Assembly (NCBI GenBank): GCA_035695825.1
Contig: DASRRH010000032.1
Span: 1 to 64,000, forward strand
DNA from: JAKEFM01 sp035695825
GTDB lineage: Bacteria; Planctomycetota; UBA1135; JAKEFM01
Direction: 5' to 3'
Length of the DNA stretch: 64,000 nt
Each line of letters starts with the position of its first letter. Position 1 is the stretch's first letter. Below are positions 1 through 8,677 of this stretch, one piece after another. The position numbers were made by a program, and so were the translations under genes. Below the pieces are notes generated by a model. That model searched no databases. It saw only the letters and a program-made list of their open reading frames with translations, and had not been told where the DNA came from.

Positions 1-37
1 AGGACGACCCGGAGGGGCATCATCAGGTCAGGATCGC

Positions 38-115
38 TGGTCGGGGCGACTGGATTCGAACCAGCGACCTCTTGAACCCCATTCAAGCGCGCTAGCCAAG
101 CTGCGCCACGCCCCG
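38..115 (-). tRNA. tRNA-Pro (anticodon GGG)
   Basis: On the minus strand a full cloverleaf can be drawn: a 7-bp acceptor stem CGGGGCG/CGCCCCG, a D arm GCGC/GCGC, an anticodon stem CTTGA/TCAAG around the loop ATGGGGT (anticodon GGG), a T arm GCTGG-TTCGAAT-CCAGT, discriminator A and an encoded CCA at 40-38. It begins 23 nt after the gpsA stop with no hairpin between, so it is probably cut from the plsY-gpsA transcript. Confidence 0.95.
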
Positions 116-138
116 ACCGTGGGATTCGGGGGGGGATT

Positions 139-1170
139 CTAGCGGGCGGGGGTCTCCCCGCAAGGCGGCGGGCCGGCCTCCTCGTCGCGCTCGGGGCGCG
201 GATCCCGGGTCATCAGGTCGACGACGGCGCGGCGCGGGTCCTTCCCCTCTTCGAGGACCGCGTGGACCTCCCGCGTGATCGGCATCTCGACGCCCGTCCG
301 CCCCGCCCCGAGCGCGCGCGCCGTGAAGACGCCTTCGGGGACCATCGCGGTCGACTCGAGGATGCGCGCGAGGGGATCGCCGCGGGCGAGGCGCTCGCCG
401 ACGGACCGGTTGCGGCTGTGGCGGGAGTAGCAGGTGACGATGAGGTCCCCCATGCCGCTCAGCCCCGCGAACGTCTCCCGCCGCGCGCCCCGCGTCGCCC
501 CGTACCGGGCCATCTCGACCATCCCGCGCGTCAGGAGGGCGGCCTTGGCATTGTCGCCCGTCTCGAGCCCGTCGCAGATCCCGGCCGCGAGGGCGATCAC
601 GTTCTTCAGCGCGCCGCCGAGCTCCACCCCGACGGGGTCCGCGTTCGTGTAGACGCGGAAGCGGTCGTTCCGGAGGGCCGCCTGGACGAGACGCGCGTCC
701 TCCCCCCGCGCGCTCGCCGCCACGACGGTCGTCGGGAGACCGCGGGCGACCTCCTCGGCGTGGCTCGGGCCGGAGACGACGACGAGGCGAGCGGCCGGGC
801 CGAAGGTCTCCCGGAGGACCTCCGTCGGTCGGGCGAGCGAGCCCTGTTCCACCCCCTTGGTCGCCGAGATGAGGGGGATCCCCTGGGGGAGGTGGGGCGC
901 GAACCGGCCGGCCACGCTGCGCAGGAACGGGGTCGGGACGACGGAGAGGAGGAGCTCGGCCCCGGCGCAGCACTCGGCGGGTTCGGAAGTGACCTCGAGC
1001 CCGGGAGGGAGGGGGACTCCCGGAAGGAAGCGGCGGTTCTCGCGGAGCCGGCGGGTCTCGGCCACGTAGTCCGGGAACGCCCCCCACAGGCGGACGGCGT
1101 GGCCGTTCCCGTGGAGCACGAGGGCGAGGGCCGTGCCCCACCCTCCGTCGCCGATCACGCCGGTCCGCAT
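139..1170 (-). CDS. gpsA: glycerol-3-phosphate dehydrogenase [NAD(P)+]
   Basis: Reduces dihydroxyacetone phosphate to sn-glycerol-3-phosphate in the cytoplasm, supplying the backbone for phospholipids. The 343-residue protein is of normal length for GpsA. Visible signatures are the N-terminal nucleotide-binding loop GDGGWGTA (GxGxWG type, residues 7-14), the conserved ISATKG (K105), VSGPSHAEEVA, the catalytic lysine K189 in GGALKN, and GLSGMGDLIVTC. The ATG at 1170 puts the dinucleotide fold at residue 4, as in the family; the frame stays open further upstream but gives only arginine-rich translation of the plsY region. Its start lies inside plsY (16-nt overlap), so the next enzyme of the pathway is made from the same message. 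The C-terminal 20 residues are charged and not conserved. Confidence 0.95.
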   Translation of the reverse strand: MRTGVIGDGGWGTALALVLHGNGHAVRLWGAFPDYVAETRRLRENRRFLPGVPLPPGLEVTSEPAECCAGAELLLSVVPTPFLRSVAGRFAPHLPQGIPLISATKGVEQGSLARPTEVLRETFGPAARLVVVSGPSHAEEVARGLPTTVVAASARGEDARLVQAALRNDRFRVYTNADPVGVELGGALKNVIALAAGICDGLETGDNAKAALLTRGMVEMARYGATRGARRETFAGLSGMGDLIVTCYSRHSRNRSVGERLARGDPLARILESTAMVPEGVFTARALGAGRTGVEMPITREVHAVLEEGKDPRRAVVDLMTRDPRPERDEEAGPPPCGETPAR

Positions 1171-1820
1171 GGGTCCTTTCCGAGGGTACGGCCGATCCTC
1201 GGCTCGGTGCCGTCGAACAGGCGCCTCAGGTTTGCTCGGTGCCGGAGGAGGATCAGGGCGGCGAGGGCGACGGAGCCGGCGAAGACCGGCAGGCGCTCCC
1301 CGACCGCCTTGACCGGGTCGCGCGCGAGGAAGGAGAGCGGATAGGCGAGGGACATCCCGATGGAGGCGAGCGAGACGATCCGTGTGAGCGCGAGGAGGAG
1401 GATCCAGACGAGCGCCCCGGCGAGGAAGGCCGCCGGGTCGAGGGCGAGGAGGACTCCCGAGCCGGTCGCGACTCCCTTCCCTCCCCGGAAGCCGAGGAAG
1501 ACCGGGAAGCAGTGGCCGACGATGGCCGCGAGCCCGCCGAGCACGGGGGAGAGCCGCGGATCGAGGCCGAGGAGGAGGGGGACCAGGCGGGCGGCGGCGA
1601 AGCCCTTGCCGGCGTCGAGGAGGAAAACGGCGAAGGAGGCGCCGCGGCCGAGGACGCGGCCGACGTTCGTCGCTCCGATGTTCCCGGAGCCGACCTTCCG
1701 GACGTCGATCCCCGCCCGAAGTCGGACGAGCAGGTACCCGAAGGGGATGGAACCGAGGACGTACCCGAGGAAGGCGGCGGCGAGGATCCCCGTGACCCCG
1801 TTCCCGTCGATCCCGCTCAT
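1155..1820 (-). CDS. plsY: acyl-phosphate:glycerol-3-phosphate acyltransferase PlsY
   Basis: Integral membrane enzyme that transfers an acyl group from acyl phosphate to glycerol-3-phosphate, the product of the overlapping gpsA. All three family motifs are present: GSIPFGYL at the end of the first membrane segment, the glycine-rich GSGNIGATNV loop, and the histidine plus GGKGVATGSG motif after HCFPVFLGF. Several hydrophobic segments are evident. I take the ATG at 1820 (221 residues) because it places GSIP about 20 residues in, as usual, and has GGGAG nine bases upstream; an in-frame ATG at 1859 would add 13 proline-rich residues. The plsY-gpsA pairing puts both steps of lysophosphatidate synthesis in one operon. 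Confidence 0.93.
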   Translation of the reverse strand: MSGIDGNGVTGILAAAFLGYVLGSIPFGYLLVRLRAGIDVRKVGSGNIGATNVGRVLGRGASFAVFLLDAGKGFAAARLVPLLLGLDPRLSPVLGGLAAIVGHCFPVFLGFRGGKGVATGSGVLLALDPAAFLAGALVWILLLALTRIVSLASIGMSLAYPLSFLARDPVKAVGERLPVFAGSVALAALILLRHRANLRRLFDGTEPRIGRTLGKDPCGPA

Positions 1821-1920
1821 GGGGGGGGGCTCCCGCAGGAGGGCCGGCGGCGGCGACATGCTGGGGGGACCTTACCCGGCCCTTGAAACCGCTTCGAGGA
1901 TGAATCACTACCTTCCCCAC

Positions 1921-1992
1921 AGGAGCCGCCGCTAGACATCCTCAATCCTCCTTATCCTCCTTTTCCTACCACTCTCTCTCGCGGCGGCTCCT
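1921..1992. repeat. 12-bp inverted repeat around a pyrimidine-rich tract
   Basis: AGGAGCCGCCGC (1921-1932) is repeated exactly as its reverse complement at 1981-1992. The 48 bases between are almost pure pyrimidine on the plus strand, with repeated TCCT units and a CTCTCTCTC end. It lies between the 3' end of tRNA-Gly and the start of plsY, so it could be a tRNA transcript terminator or processing site, or the plsY leader. No clear sigma-70 promoter was seen within it. Confidence 0.6.
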
Positions 1993-2085
1993 CCTTCTTT
2001 TCTTGAGGAGCGGTCGGTTCGGCCGTGGCCGGGTCGGGCCCGCGCCGGATCCAGCGTGGGAGTTTAGAAGCGCGACCGAGAGGCT

Positions 2086-2160
2086 TGGAGCGGGTGATGG
2101 GGCTCGAACCCACGACATCAACCTTGGCAAGGTTGCGCTCTACCACTGAGCTACACCCGC
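2086..2160 (-). tRNA. tRNA-Gly (anticodon GCC)
   Basis: Minus-strand cloverleaf: acceptor stem GCGGGTG/CACCCGC, D arm with TAGCTCAGTGGTAGAGC, anticodon stem CAACC/GGTTG around loop TTGCCAA (anticodon GCC), T arm GTGGG-TTCGAGC-CCCAT, discriminator T, and encoded CCA at 2088-2086. It has its own strong promoter just upstream. Confidence 0.96.
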
Positions 2161-2180
2161 CCGTCGAACGCCAGGGCGAA

Positions 2181-2209
2181 GGAATAATCGGGGCTGCCGG
2201 GCCTGTCAA
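2181..2209 (-). promoter_or_regulatory. sigma-70 promoter of tRNA-Gly
   Basis: On the minus strand TTGACA (2209-2204) is separated by exactly 17 nt from TATTCC (2186-2181). A start about 7 nt further on would give a leader of roughly 14 nt before the mature tRNA 5' end at 2160. This is the best match to the sigma-70 consensus noticed in the window. Confidence 0.75.
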
Positions 2210-2406
2210 CCGGAGCCGGCGCTTGTGCGAGGGGCCCGCGCCGGTCGAGAATCGCGCGGGCGGGCGCTCGGAACGATTCGCGAACTCGGCCGGGGTCGCG
2301 AAACCCCCGGCGTAAAGACCGCCTCGCACGGCGTGGTCTCCACACGGGTGGGCGGTCTCGCCCCGGCTGGGTTCCCTTCTCCTCTCCTCGCCGATCGCGG
2401 CGGGAA

Positions 2407-4335
2407 TCAGCGGAGCGGCGCGACCCTCGCGTGCTCGTCGTAGTAGGCGGCCCCCTCGCCGGCGTCCGTCGGGCGCGCGCGGACGAGAGCGTTCGCGCAC
2501 CGGCCCGCGCTCCGCCATCCTCCCTTCGGGATGACGACGACGTCCCTCCGCTGGCGGGGATCGAGCCGGAGGCGGACGGTCATCGAGCCGAGGATCGTCT
2601 CGAGCCGGGCGAGCTCCCCGTCCCGGATCCCCGGCGCCGCCTCGGGATGGACGATGGCGTCGGCGGGGCCGCGCTGGAACTTCGCGGTCGTCTGGGAGGC
2701 CTGGGCCTTCTCCGTCGAGACGGAGGTGAGGAAGAGGGGGAATCCGGACGTGGGAGGAGGGACCTCCGGGGGGAGGTGATGGATCAGGTTCACCCGTCCG
2801 CTCGGGGTCGGGAACCGCCTCCCCTCGAAGAGCACCTTCGGCGCGAAGGGGTTGCGGACGTACCCCCCTTCGATGGCCTCGAGCGTCGCCCCCTCGCGCT
2901 CGGCCGAGTGGAGGAACCGCCGCTTCCAATCGCGCGCGCTCCCCTCCATCGCCTCTGCGAGCCCGACGCGCGCGGCGAGGCCCTGCAGGATCTCGAGGTC
3001 GCTGCGGACGCCCCGGGGCGGGGGGACGACCGGGCGGACGCTGCCGAGCAGGTGGTGTCCGTACGCGCCGACGAGGTCGTCGTCCTCGAGCAGGGTCGTC
3101 GTCGGGAGGACGAGGTGGGCGCACCTCGCGGTGTCGGTCAGGAACGAGTCGACCACGACGACGAACTCCCGCGTCTCGAGGGCTCGAGCGACCGTCTCCG
3201 ACTCGGGGAGCATGGCGACCGGGTTGCCCGCGGTGACCCAGACCATCCGGATCCGCGGGTCGTCGGCCGCGAGGACCTCGGGTCCGAGGAGCGGCTCGCA
3301 GATCGAGCGGGGCGCGGCCCGAAGCCCCCGGATGAAGGAGGTGTCGAAGGCCCCGCGGCGCCGGAAGTAGAAGGAGACGCCGCCCCCGGGGACCCCGAGA
3401 TTCCCCGAGATCGCTCCGAGGGCGTCGAGAGCGCGGATCGTGGCCGATCCGTTCGCGCGCCGCTGCAACCCCCAGCCGACGAGGATGGCCGCCGGACCCT
3501 CGGCGTAGTCGCGGGCGAAGCCGGCGACTTCCTCGGTCCCGACGTCCGCCTCGCGCGCCCACGCTTCGAGAGGACGAGAGAAGACGAGGGTGCGGAGGGC
3601 CTCGAAGTGGTCGCAGTACGTGGGGGCCTCGGGGTCGATCCGTCCCTCCTCCATCAGGACGCGCGCCGTCCCCATCGCGAGCGCGAAGTCCCCCCCCGGC
3701 CGCGGGCGGAGCACCCGGTCGCAGAGCGTCGCCGTCCGGTTCCAGACCGGGTCGACGAAGAGGAGCCTCGCGCCGCGCGCCTTCGCCTCCCGGAGGAGCG
3801 GGAGGACGTGGACGTTGCTCACGAAAACGTTCTTCCCCCAGAGGACGATCGTACGGGAGTTCCGCAGGTCGAACAGGTCGTTCGAGTCCTCGAGCCCGAA
3901 GTCGGTCTCCTGCGCCAGGTCCCCGGCGCCGGAGCAGATGTCTCCCCGCTTGACGGTGACCGGCCCGAAGCGCTCGAAGAAGTAGTCGCAGAGGTGCTTG
4001 AGGAGGCCGAGGCTCCCCCCGCTCCGGTAGTGGAAGATCGAGGCGGGGCCCGACTCCCCCCGGAACGCGAGCATCCGGTCGGCGGCGAAGTCGAGCGCCT
4101 CGTCCCAGCCGATCGGCGCGAAGGCGCCGTCCCTCCGGAGGAGCGGGGTCGTGACCCGGTCGGGGTCGTACTGCCGTTCGAGGAAGCGGCTCGTCCGCTC
4201 GCAGAGGAATCCCCGGGTGACGGGGTGTTCCCGGTCGCCGCCGATCCGCAGAACCCGGCCGTCCTCGACCTCGGCCACGATCCCGCACGCGTCGGGGCAG
4301 TCGCGGTTGCAGGTCGTGCGGACCGTCCGACTCAC
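2407..4335 (-). CDS. molybdopterin-dependent oxidoreductase (BisC/NasC superfamily)
   Basis: A 642-residue large subunit of the molybdopterin (bis-MGD) oxidoreductase superfamily. The N-terminus carries a [4Fe-4S] ligand set, C9-x3-C13-x3-C17-x27-C45. The central region has GDICSGAGD near residue 130, where the family places its molybdenum ligand region, and the C-terminal molydopterin-dinucleotide-binding domain ends the protein (FPLFLTSVSTEKAQAS onwards). There is no Tat signal, so it should be cytoplasmic. I start at GTG 4335, eight residues before the first cysteine; the region upstream in frame looks non-coding. No iron-sulfur or membrane partner lies beside it, so electron acceptor and substrate (formate, a nitrogen or sulfur oxide, other) cannot be told. 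It faces the GAF gene across an 82-bp divergent gap. Confidence 0.88.
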   Translation of the reverse strand: MSRTVRTTCNRDCPDACGIVAEVEDGRVLRIGGDREHPVTRGFLCERTSRFLERQYDPDRVTTPLLRRDGAFAPIGWDEALDFAADRMLAFRGESGPASIFHYRSGGSLGLLKHLCDYFFERFGPVTVKRGDICSGAGDLAQETDFGLEDSNDLFDLRNSRTIVLWGKNVFVSNVHVLPLLREAKARGARLLFVDPVWNRTATLCDRVLRPRPGGDFALAMGTARVLMEEGRIDPEAPTYCDHFEALRTLVFSRPLEAWAREADVGTEEVAGFARDYAEGPAAILVGWGLQRRANGSATIRALDALGAISGNLGVPGGGVSFYFRRRGAFDTSFIRGLRAAPRSICEPLLGPEVLAADDPRIRMVWVTAGNPVAMLPESETVARALETREFVVVVDSFLTDTARCAHLVLPTTTLLEDDDLVGAYGHHLLGSVRPVVPPPRGVRSDLEILQGLAARVGLAEAMEGSARDWKRRFLHSAEREGATLEAIEGGYVRNPFAPKVLFEGRRFPTPSGRVNLIHHLPPEVPPPTSGFPLFLTSVSTEKAQASQTTAKFQRGPADAIVHPEAAPGIRDGELARLETILGSMTVRLRLDPRQRRDVVVIPKGGWRSAGRCANALVRARPTDAGEGAAYYDEHARVAPLR

Positions 4336-4417
4336 GGCGACGAGGATAGCACGGCCTTTCCCCCCGTCCGTTGCCGGCCCGACGGGGGAGCCCGCACAAT
4401 GTCCCTCCGAGCCGACC

Positions 4418-4900
4418 ATGGAAACGCTCGCCGCGCGCCTGGAGGAGACCCTTCGATCCCCCGGCCCCCTCGACCCCCGCCTCGCCGGCGCGCTCGGCGC
4501 CGTGGCCGAGCGCTTCGGCGCGCGGGTCGGGACGCTCCACCTCCTCGACGCCGACGGCGCGACGCTTCGACTGCGGGCGCACCTCGGGTCGCTCCCGCCG
4601 GCGGTCCTCGACGCCGCCCGCGCGATCCCTTTCGGGAAGGGAATCGCCGGCCTCGCGGCGCAGCGCCGCGCCCCGGTCTCGACCTGCAACCTCCAGACCG
4701 ACGCGAGCGGCGTCGCGCGCCCGCGGGCGCGGGAGACGGGTCTCCGGGGGACGCTCTGCGTCCCGATGCTCGACGGAGAGGAGCTCGTCGGCACGCTCGG
4801 CGTCGGCTGCGAGGAGGAGCGGGAGTTCACGCCGGCCGAGGCGGCCGAGCTGCTCGCGGCAGGCTCGCGGATCGCCCGCGCGGTCAGGGGCGGGAACTGA
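4418..4900 (+). CDS. GAF domain protein
   Basis: A 160-residue protein made of little more than one GAF domain. Recognisable elements are the FGARVGTLHLLDADGATLRLRAHLG strand region split by turns, the IPFGKGIAGLAAQRRAPVSTCNL segment and the closing GTLCVPMLDGEELVGTLGVG strand pair. GAF domains bind small ligands (cyclic nucleotides, haem, bilins) or act as free methionine sulfoxide reductases; two cysteines (TCNL and TLCVP) are present but the three-cysteine reductase pattern is not convincing. ATG 4418 is the first plausible start in the divergent gap. Its last 17 nt overlap the end of the convergent membrane protein gene. No output domain is attached, so its partner is unknown. Confidence 0.8.
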   Translation: METLAARLEETLRSPGPLDPRLAGALGAVAERFGARVGTLHLLDADGATLRLRAHLGSLPPAVLDAARAIPFGKGIAGLAAQRRAPVSTCNLQTDASGVARPRARETGLRGTLCVPMLDGEELVGTLGVGCEEEREFTPAEAAELLAAGSRIARAVRGGN

Positions 4901-7445
4901 CGGGCGAGGCGTCGGGAACGATCCGCTCCGGGGGAACGGCCCGACGGCGAAGGAGCGGCGCCGTCCCGAGGAGGTAGATCCCGGCCGCGACCAGGCCGCA
5001 GGCGCGGAAGCCGAGGGAGATCGATAGGAGCAGCGTCGCGACGGACCCGAGGACGGAGGCGGTCCCGTTCACCCCGATCGCCCACGGCAAGAGGTCCGGC
5101 GCCTCCGCCTCGAGGATCCGGAGCCCGGACGGGAAGGGGATCCCGAGCGCGACTCCGAGCGGCGCGAGCGCGAGGAGGGAAAGCCCGACGCGGACCGCGA
5201 AGGGGGCTCCGAGCGCCGCGGCGAAAAGCCGGTCGAGGAAGAGGGCGTGAAGGACGGCCGCGGCGGCGATCGCGCCGACCGCGGCGCGCGCCGCCGTCCG
5301 GGGCGACGGCGCGAGACGGACGGAGAGGAGCGAGCCGAGGCCCGGGAAGGCGAGGAAGGCAAAGAGGGTGACCGTGAGGGAGTAGATCGGGTGGCCGAGG
5401 AAGAGAGCCGTCCGCTGCATCGTGGCGATCTCGAGCGCGATGAACCCGATCCCGAGGGAGAGGAAGTAGAGGAGGGGGGCTCCGGTTCCCCGAGACCGGG
5501 AGGGATCCCTCCCCGCTCGGACCGCGAGGAGCGGCAGGAGGATCAAGAGCGACGAGGCGACCGTGGCCTGGAGCAGGAGGGCGAGGAGGATCCAGAGGCC
5601 GACCGGCTTCTCCCCGATGATCGCGAGCCAGTCCCTCGCCTCCTCCGAGATCGTCCCCTCCTGTCCTCGCAGGTCGCCCCAGCGGTGGTATTGGAAGAAG
5701 AACGGCCGGTCGTCGCGGACGGGGGTCACGTCGAAGGGGTAGCGAGCGAAGAAGGCCCCCTCGCTCCGCTCGTCGACCGCGCGGGCGAGCGCGGAGTAGG
5801 CGCCGTCCGTTCCGCGGCCGGGCGCGAACCCGATCCGGTCCTCGCGATGGGAATCGCAGAACCGCTCGAGCCGCTCGACCTCCGCCGGGGCGAACGGCGT
5901 CGGCCGGAAGAGCGAGACGGCGAAGCGCGCCCTCGCCTCGCGCCCCTCGAGCGGGACGACGGCGTCGTGGAGGACGACCGCGGCGCAGCCGGAAGGGGCC
6001 GCGACGCCTCGGGACCGCAGCTCGAGGAGCGCGAGGCCGAAGAGCCGCAGGTTCTCGCGCGGCGGCTCGAAGTCGGGGCGCAGGATCGCGAGCACGCCGC
6101 GCGGCTCGAGGTGCGCGAAGTAGTCGCGCATCGCTTCGGCCGTGTAGAGGTACGACTCCGATAGGACGTAGGCCCCCGAGGCGAGGGCGGCGTAGGTGTC
6201 CGTCCCCGTCATCTGGATCAGGTCGAAGCGTTCCCTCGTGCGTCGGAGGAGGGAGCGCCCCTCCTCGACCTCGACCGCGACGCCGGGGAGCCGGTAGGGG
6301 TCCCCCGCGAACGCCCGGAAGCGCCCGCGCATCCACCCCGCCGTGACCGGGTTGATCTCCGCCGCGCGGACCGATCGCGCGCCGTGGTGGACCGCCGTGA
6401 GGAGGTCGTGCCCTCCCCCGGCGCCGATCACGAGGACCTTCGGCTCCTCGACGAAGAGGTAGGCGAGCGCGTAGATGGGGGAGATCCCCCCGGGAAGGAG
6501 CCCGAACCGGGGGCTCCTCCGGAGGGCCTCGGCGAAGGGCCCCGGGCTCCCCGCGGCGCCCTCGTCGTCCCCCGCGGCGAACCCCGCGCGGAAGATCGTC
6601 GTCGGGGCGTCGCCGTCCTGGAACACCTGGTAGGAGTCCGCCGGCCGCTGGACCCCGAAGTCGACCGCGTCGAGCCGGCAGAGGGGGCTCCACTCCGTGT
6701 GGACGATGCGCGCCTCGGGAAGGCTGCGCAGGGCCCGGGCGGCGGTCTTCGTCGCGGCGAAAGGGAAGGGGAGGAGCGCGTCGGCGGCCCTCGCGCATCG
6801 CTCCGGTCCCGTCGCGGCGAGAAGGGCGATCCCGGCGGCAAGGAGGGCGTGGGCCGCCGCGCGCCACCGTCGTGCGGCGGCCTGGCCGAAGCACGCGGCC
6901 GCGAGGATCCCGAGGCCGGCGCAGAGGAGCGCGCTTCCCGCCGCGCCAAGCGGCGTGATCGCGGCGACGAAGAGCCAGCAGCCGAGGCCGGAGCCCGCGA
7001 GGTTCCAGAAGTAGCGGGCGGGGACGGGGGCCCCGCTCTCCGCCAGCGCGATCGCGACGGCGAGCCCGGCGAAGAAGTAGGGGAGGACCAGGTAGCCGTA
7101 GTCGAGGAAGGCGAACGCCGCCCGGAGCGGTCCCTCGAGGAGCCGCGCCGTGTCGGGCGGCCGGCGTCCGAGGAGGGCGAGGGTCCCGACCGCCGTCGCG
7201 GCGAAGAGGAGCGAGCAGGCGACGAGGGAGTCGGCGGGACGGGCGAGGAGCCTCCGGCGGAAGAGCGTGAGGAACGCCCCCGCGGCGCCGAAGCCGAGGA
7301 GCGCGACGGTGACGAGGAGGTAGGTGAGGTGGTGCCACGCGACGACGGAGAAGATCCGCGTCTCGAGGATCTCGAGGGCGAGCGTCGAGGCGGAGAGGAC
7401 GAACAGACCGGCGCGGCGGGAGGTCTCCGGCGCGAGGAGCCTCAC
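4884..7445 (-). CDS. membrane-embedded spermidine-synthase-like (SAM-fold) protein
   Basis: An 853-residue protein with three parts: about seven hydrophobic segments in residues 10-240, a soluble Rossmann methyltransferase/spermidine synthase-like domain, and another hydrophobic block from about residue 610 to 840. The soluble part has KVLVIGAGGGHDLLTA near residue 335 (SAM/dcSAM-binding loop), the acidic AAEINP strand and the following DLIQMTGTDTYAAL loop. Fused membrane/SpeE proteins are frequent in environmental bacteria and mostly uncharacterised; a polyamine product is not established. The GTG start at 7445 overlaps the TGA of the SGNH hydrolase (GTGA), showing translational coupling. 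The last 17 nt overlap the convergent GAF gene. Confidence 0.82.
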   Translation of the reverse strand: MRLLAPETSRRAGLFVLSASTLALEILETRIFSVVAWHHLTYLLVTVALLGFGAAGAFLTLFRRRLLARPADSLVACSLLFAATAVGTLALLGRRPPDTARLLEGPLRAAFAFLDYGYLVLPYFFAGLAVAIALAESGAPVPARYFWNLAGSGLGCWLFVAAITPLGAAGSALLCAGLGILAAACFGQAAARRWRAAAHALLAAGIALLAATGPERCARAADALLPFPFAATKTAARALRSLPEARIVHTEWSPLCRLDAVDFGVQRPADSYQVFQDGDAPTTIFRAGFAAGDDEGAAGSPGPFAEALRRSPRFGLLPGGISPIYALAYLFVEEPKVLVIGAGGGHDLLTAVHHGARSVRAAEINPVTAGWMRGRFRAFAGDPYRLPGVAVEVEEGRSLLRRTRERFDLIQMTGTDTYAALASGAYVLSESYLYTAEAMRDYFAHLEPRGVLAILRPDFEPPRENLRLFGLALLELRSRGVAAPSGCAAVVLHDAVVPLEGREARARFAVSLFRPTPFAPAEVERLERFCDSHREDRIGFAPGRGTDGAYSALARAVDERSEGAFFARYPFDVTPVRDDRPFFFQYHRWGDLRGQEGTISEEARDWLAIIGEKPVGLWILLALLLQATVASSLLILLPLLAVRAGRDPSRSRGTGAPLLYFLSLGIGFIALEIATMQRTALFLGHPIYSLTVTLFAFLAFPGLGSLLSVRLAPSPRTAARAAVGAIAAAAVLHALFLDRLFAAALGAPFAVRVGLSLLALAPLGVALGIPFPSGLRILEAEAPDLLPWAIGVNGTASVLGSVATLLLSISLGFRACGLVAAGIYLLGTAPLLRRRAVPPERIVPDASPVSSRP

Positions 7446-8632
7446 TTCGCTCGGATCGTCCGGGGGAGCGCCTCGACCGCCCGCCGGGCCGCCTCGAGGT
7501 CGCCGCCTGCGGCGGCCTCGTCGAAGGCGCGCGCCGCTTCCTCGAAGGCGGCGCGGCGGGGGTGCGAGCGGAGGACCTCGCGGAGGGCCGGGTGGGACAG
7601 GGCCTCGAGGAGCCGGCGACCGTGGCCGCGGAGGATCGGGAGGGCGTCGGGCGAGAGATTCCGCCGGAGGAGGACGATCTCCTTCTCCGCGACGTCGATC
7701 GCCGCCTCGAGGTCGCGGAGATCCTGGTCCGCGCCGCCCCGGAAAGGGGGGAGCCCGTCCGCTCCCGCCTCCGGGGTCGTCGGCCGGGGAAGGAGCGCCG
7801 GCGCCGCGCGCGCGATCGCCTCCGCGACGACCCCCGCCTCGAGGGCGTACCCGCGCGCGTTCGGGTGGAAGTCGGGGAGGAAGACCGACGGGTACCCCTC
7901 CGCGCTGGCGGCCCGGCGCGCGAGCGGGGAGGGGTCGGCGAAGAGGGCGCCCTCCTCCCCCGCGATCCGCTCGAGCCCCTCGTTCACGACGGCGTAGTAG
8001 TGGAAATCGAGCGAATAGGCCAGCAGGACCGCGGCCGCGCCCGCGGCGCGCGCCTCGCGGACGGCCGAACGGACGTTCGCCTCGAGCGCCCCGCGCACCC
8101 CCACGCACTCCCCGAGCCGCTCGAGGTCCGAGCGCATCGGCGCGGTCGGGAGGCGGTCGCCCGCCGGGGGGAGATCCGCGCCGCCGGCCGCGCGGCGGGA
8201 GAAGAGGACGCGGGCGAGGCGGACGACGCGGAGGGAGTCGAGGAGCGAGCCGTCCGGCCGCGCGTCGTTCCAGAAGTCGTTGATCCCGACCCGAACGACC
8301 AGGACCCGGGGGCGCGTGCGGGCGATCCACTCCCGCGCGTGGGGGACGAGGAGGGAGGAGTTCAGGGCCGGCCGTCCCGCGTTGACGACGCGCACGCGCG
8401 CCCCCGCGAGCCGGGCGCCGAGCTGGGCGGGGTAGGACTCGGAATCTCCCACGAAGAGTCCGTAGGTGTGCGAGTCCCCGACGCAGAGGACCGTCGGCGC
8501 GCCTTCGGGCAGGGCGGCGGCGGCCCGCGGCCCGGGCGCGAAGAGGGCCGCGATCCGGAGGAGGAGCTCGGCCGCCAGAGCGGCCCCGAGGAGGCCCAGG
8601 CCGAACGCGCCGAGCGGGCGGAGCCGCTTCAC
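7442..8632 (-). CDS. membrane-anchored SGNH/GDSL hydrolase
   Basis: A 396-residue protein with an N-terminal signal anchor (residues 5-35) and an SGNH hydrolase domain facing the periplasm. The blocks are seen in order: GDSHTYG (nucleophile Ser, near residue 53), the conserved glycine in VVNAGRPALN, VGINDFW (Asn of block III) and DFHPNARGY (catalytic Asp and His). Such enzymes hydrolyse or transfer acyl/acetyl esters on glycans, lipids or cell wall polymers. Residues 290-396 form a charged helical extension outside the family core. It is coupled by a GTGA overlap to the spermidine-synthase-like membrane protein, suggesting the two act on one substrate, but that is inference. Confidence 0.86.
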   Translation of the reverse strand: MKRLRPLGAFGLGLLGAALAAELLLRIAALFAPGPRAAAALPEGAPTVLCVGDSHTYGLFVGDSESYPAQLGARLAGARVRVVNAGRPALNSSLLVPHAREWIARTRPRVLVVRVGINDFWNDARPDGSLLDSLRVVRLARVLFSRRAAGGADLPPAGDRLPTAPMRSDLERLGECVGVRGALEANVRSAVREARAAGAAAVLLAYSLDFHYYAVVNEGLERIAGEEGALFADPSPLARRAASAEGYPSVFLPDFHPNARGYALEAGVVAEAIARAAPALLPRPTTPEAGADGLPPFRGGADQDLRDLEAAIDVAEKEIVLLRRNLSPDALPILRGHGRRLLEALSHPALREVLRSHPRRAAFEEAARAFDEAAAGGDLEAARRAVEALPRTIRAK

Positions 8633-8677
8633 GCTCTTCCGGATGGACCCTCCTCGCCTCGCCCCGGGACCGCGGCT

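Noticed and set aside
2407..4335. Possible selenocysteine at the molybdenum ligand.
   Set aside because: GDICSGAGD has a normal Cys codon and no in-frame TGA interrupts the gene.
2407..7338. A 1643-codon open frame on the minus strand spanning the oxidoreductase and the membrane protein.
   Set aside because: Only its 3' 642 codons match a protein family; the rest is arginine/proline-rich translation of the neighbouring gene in another frame, as expected at this GC content.
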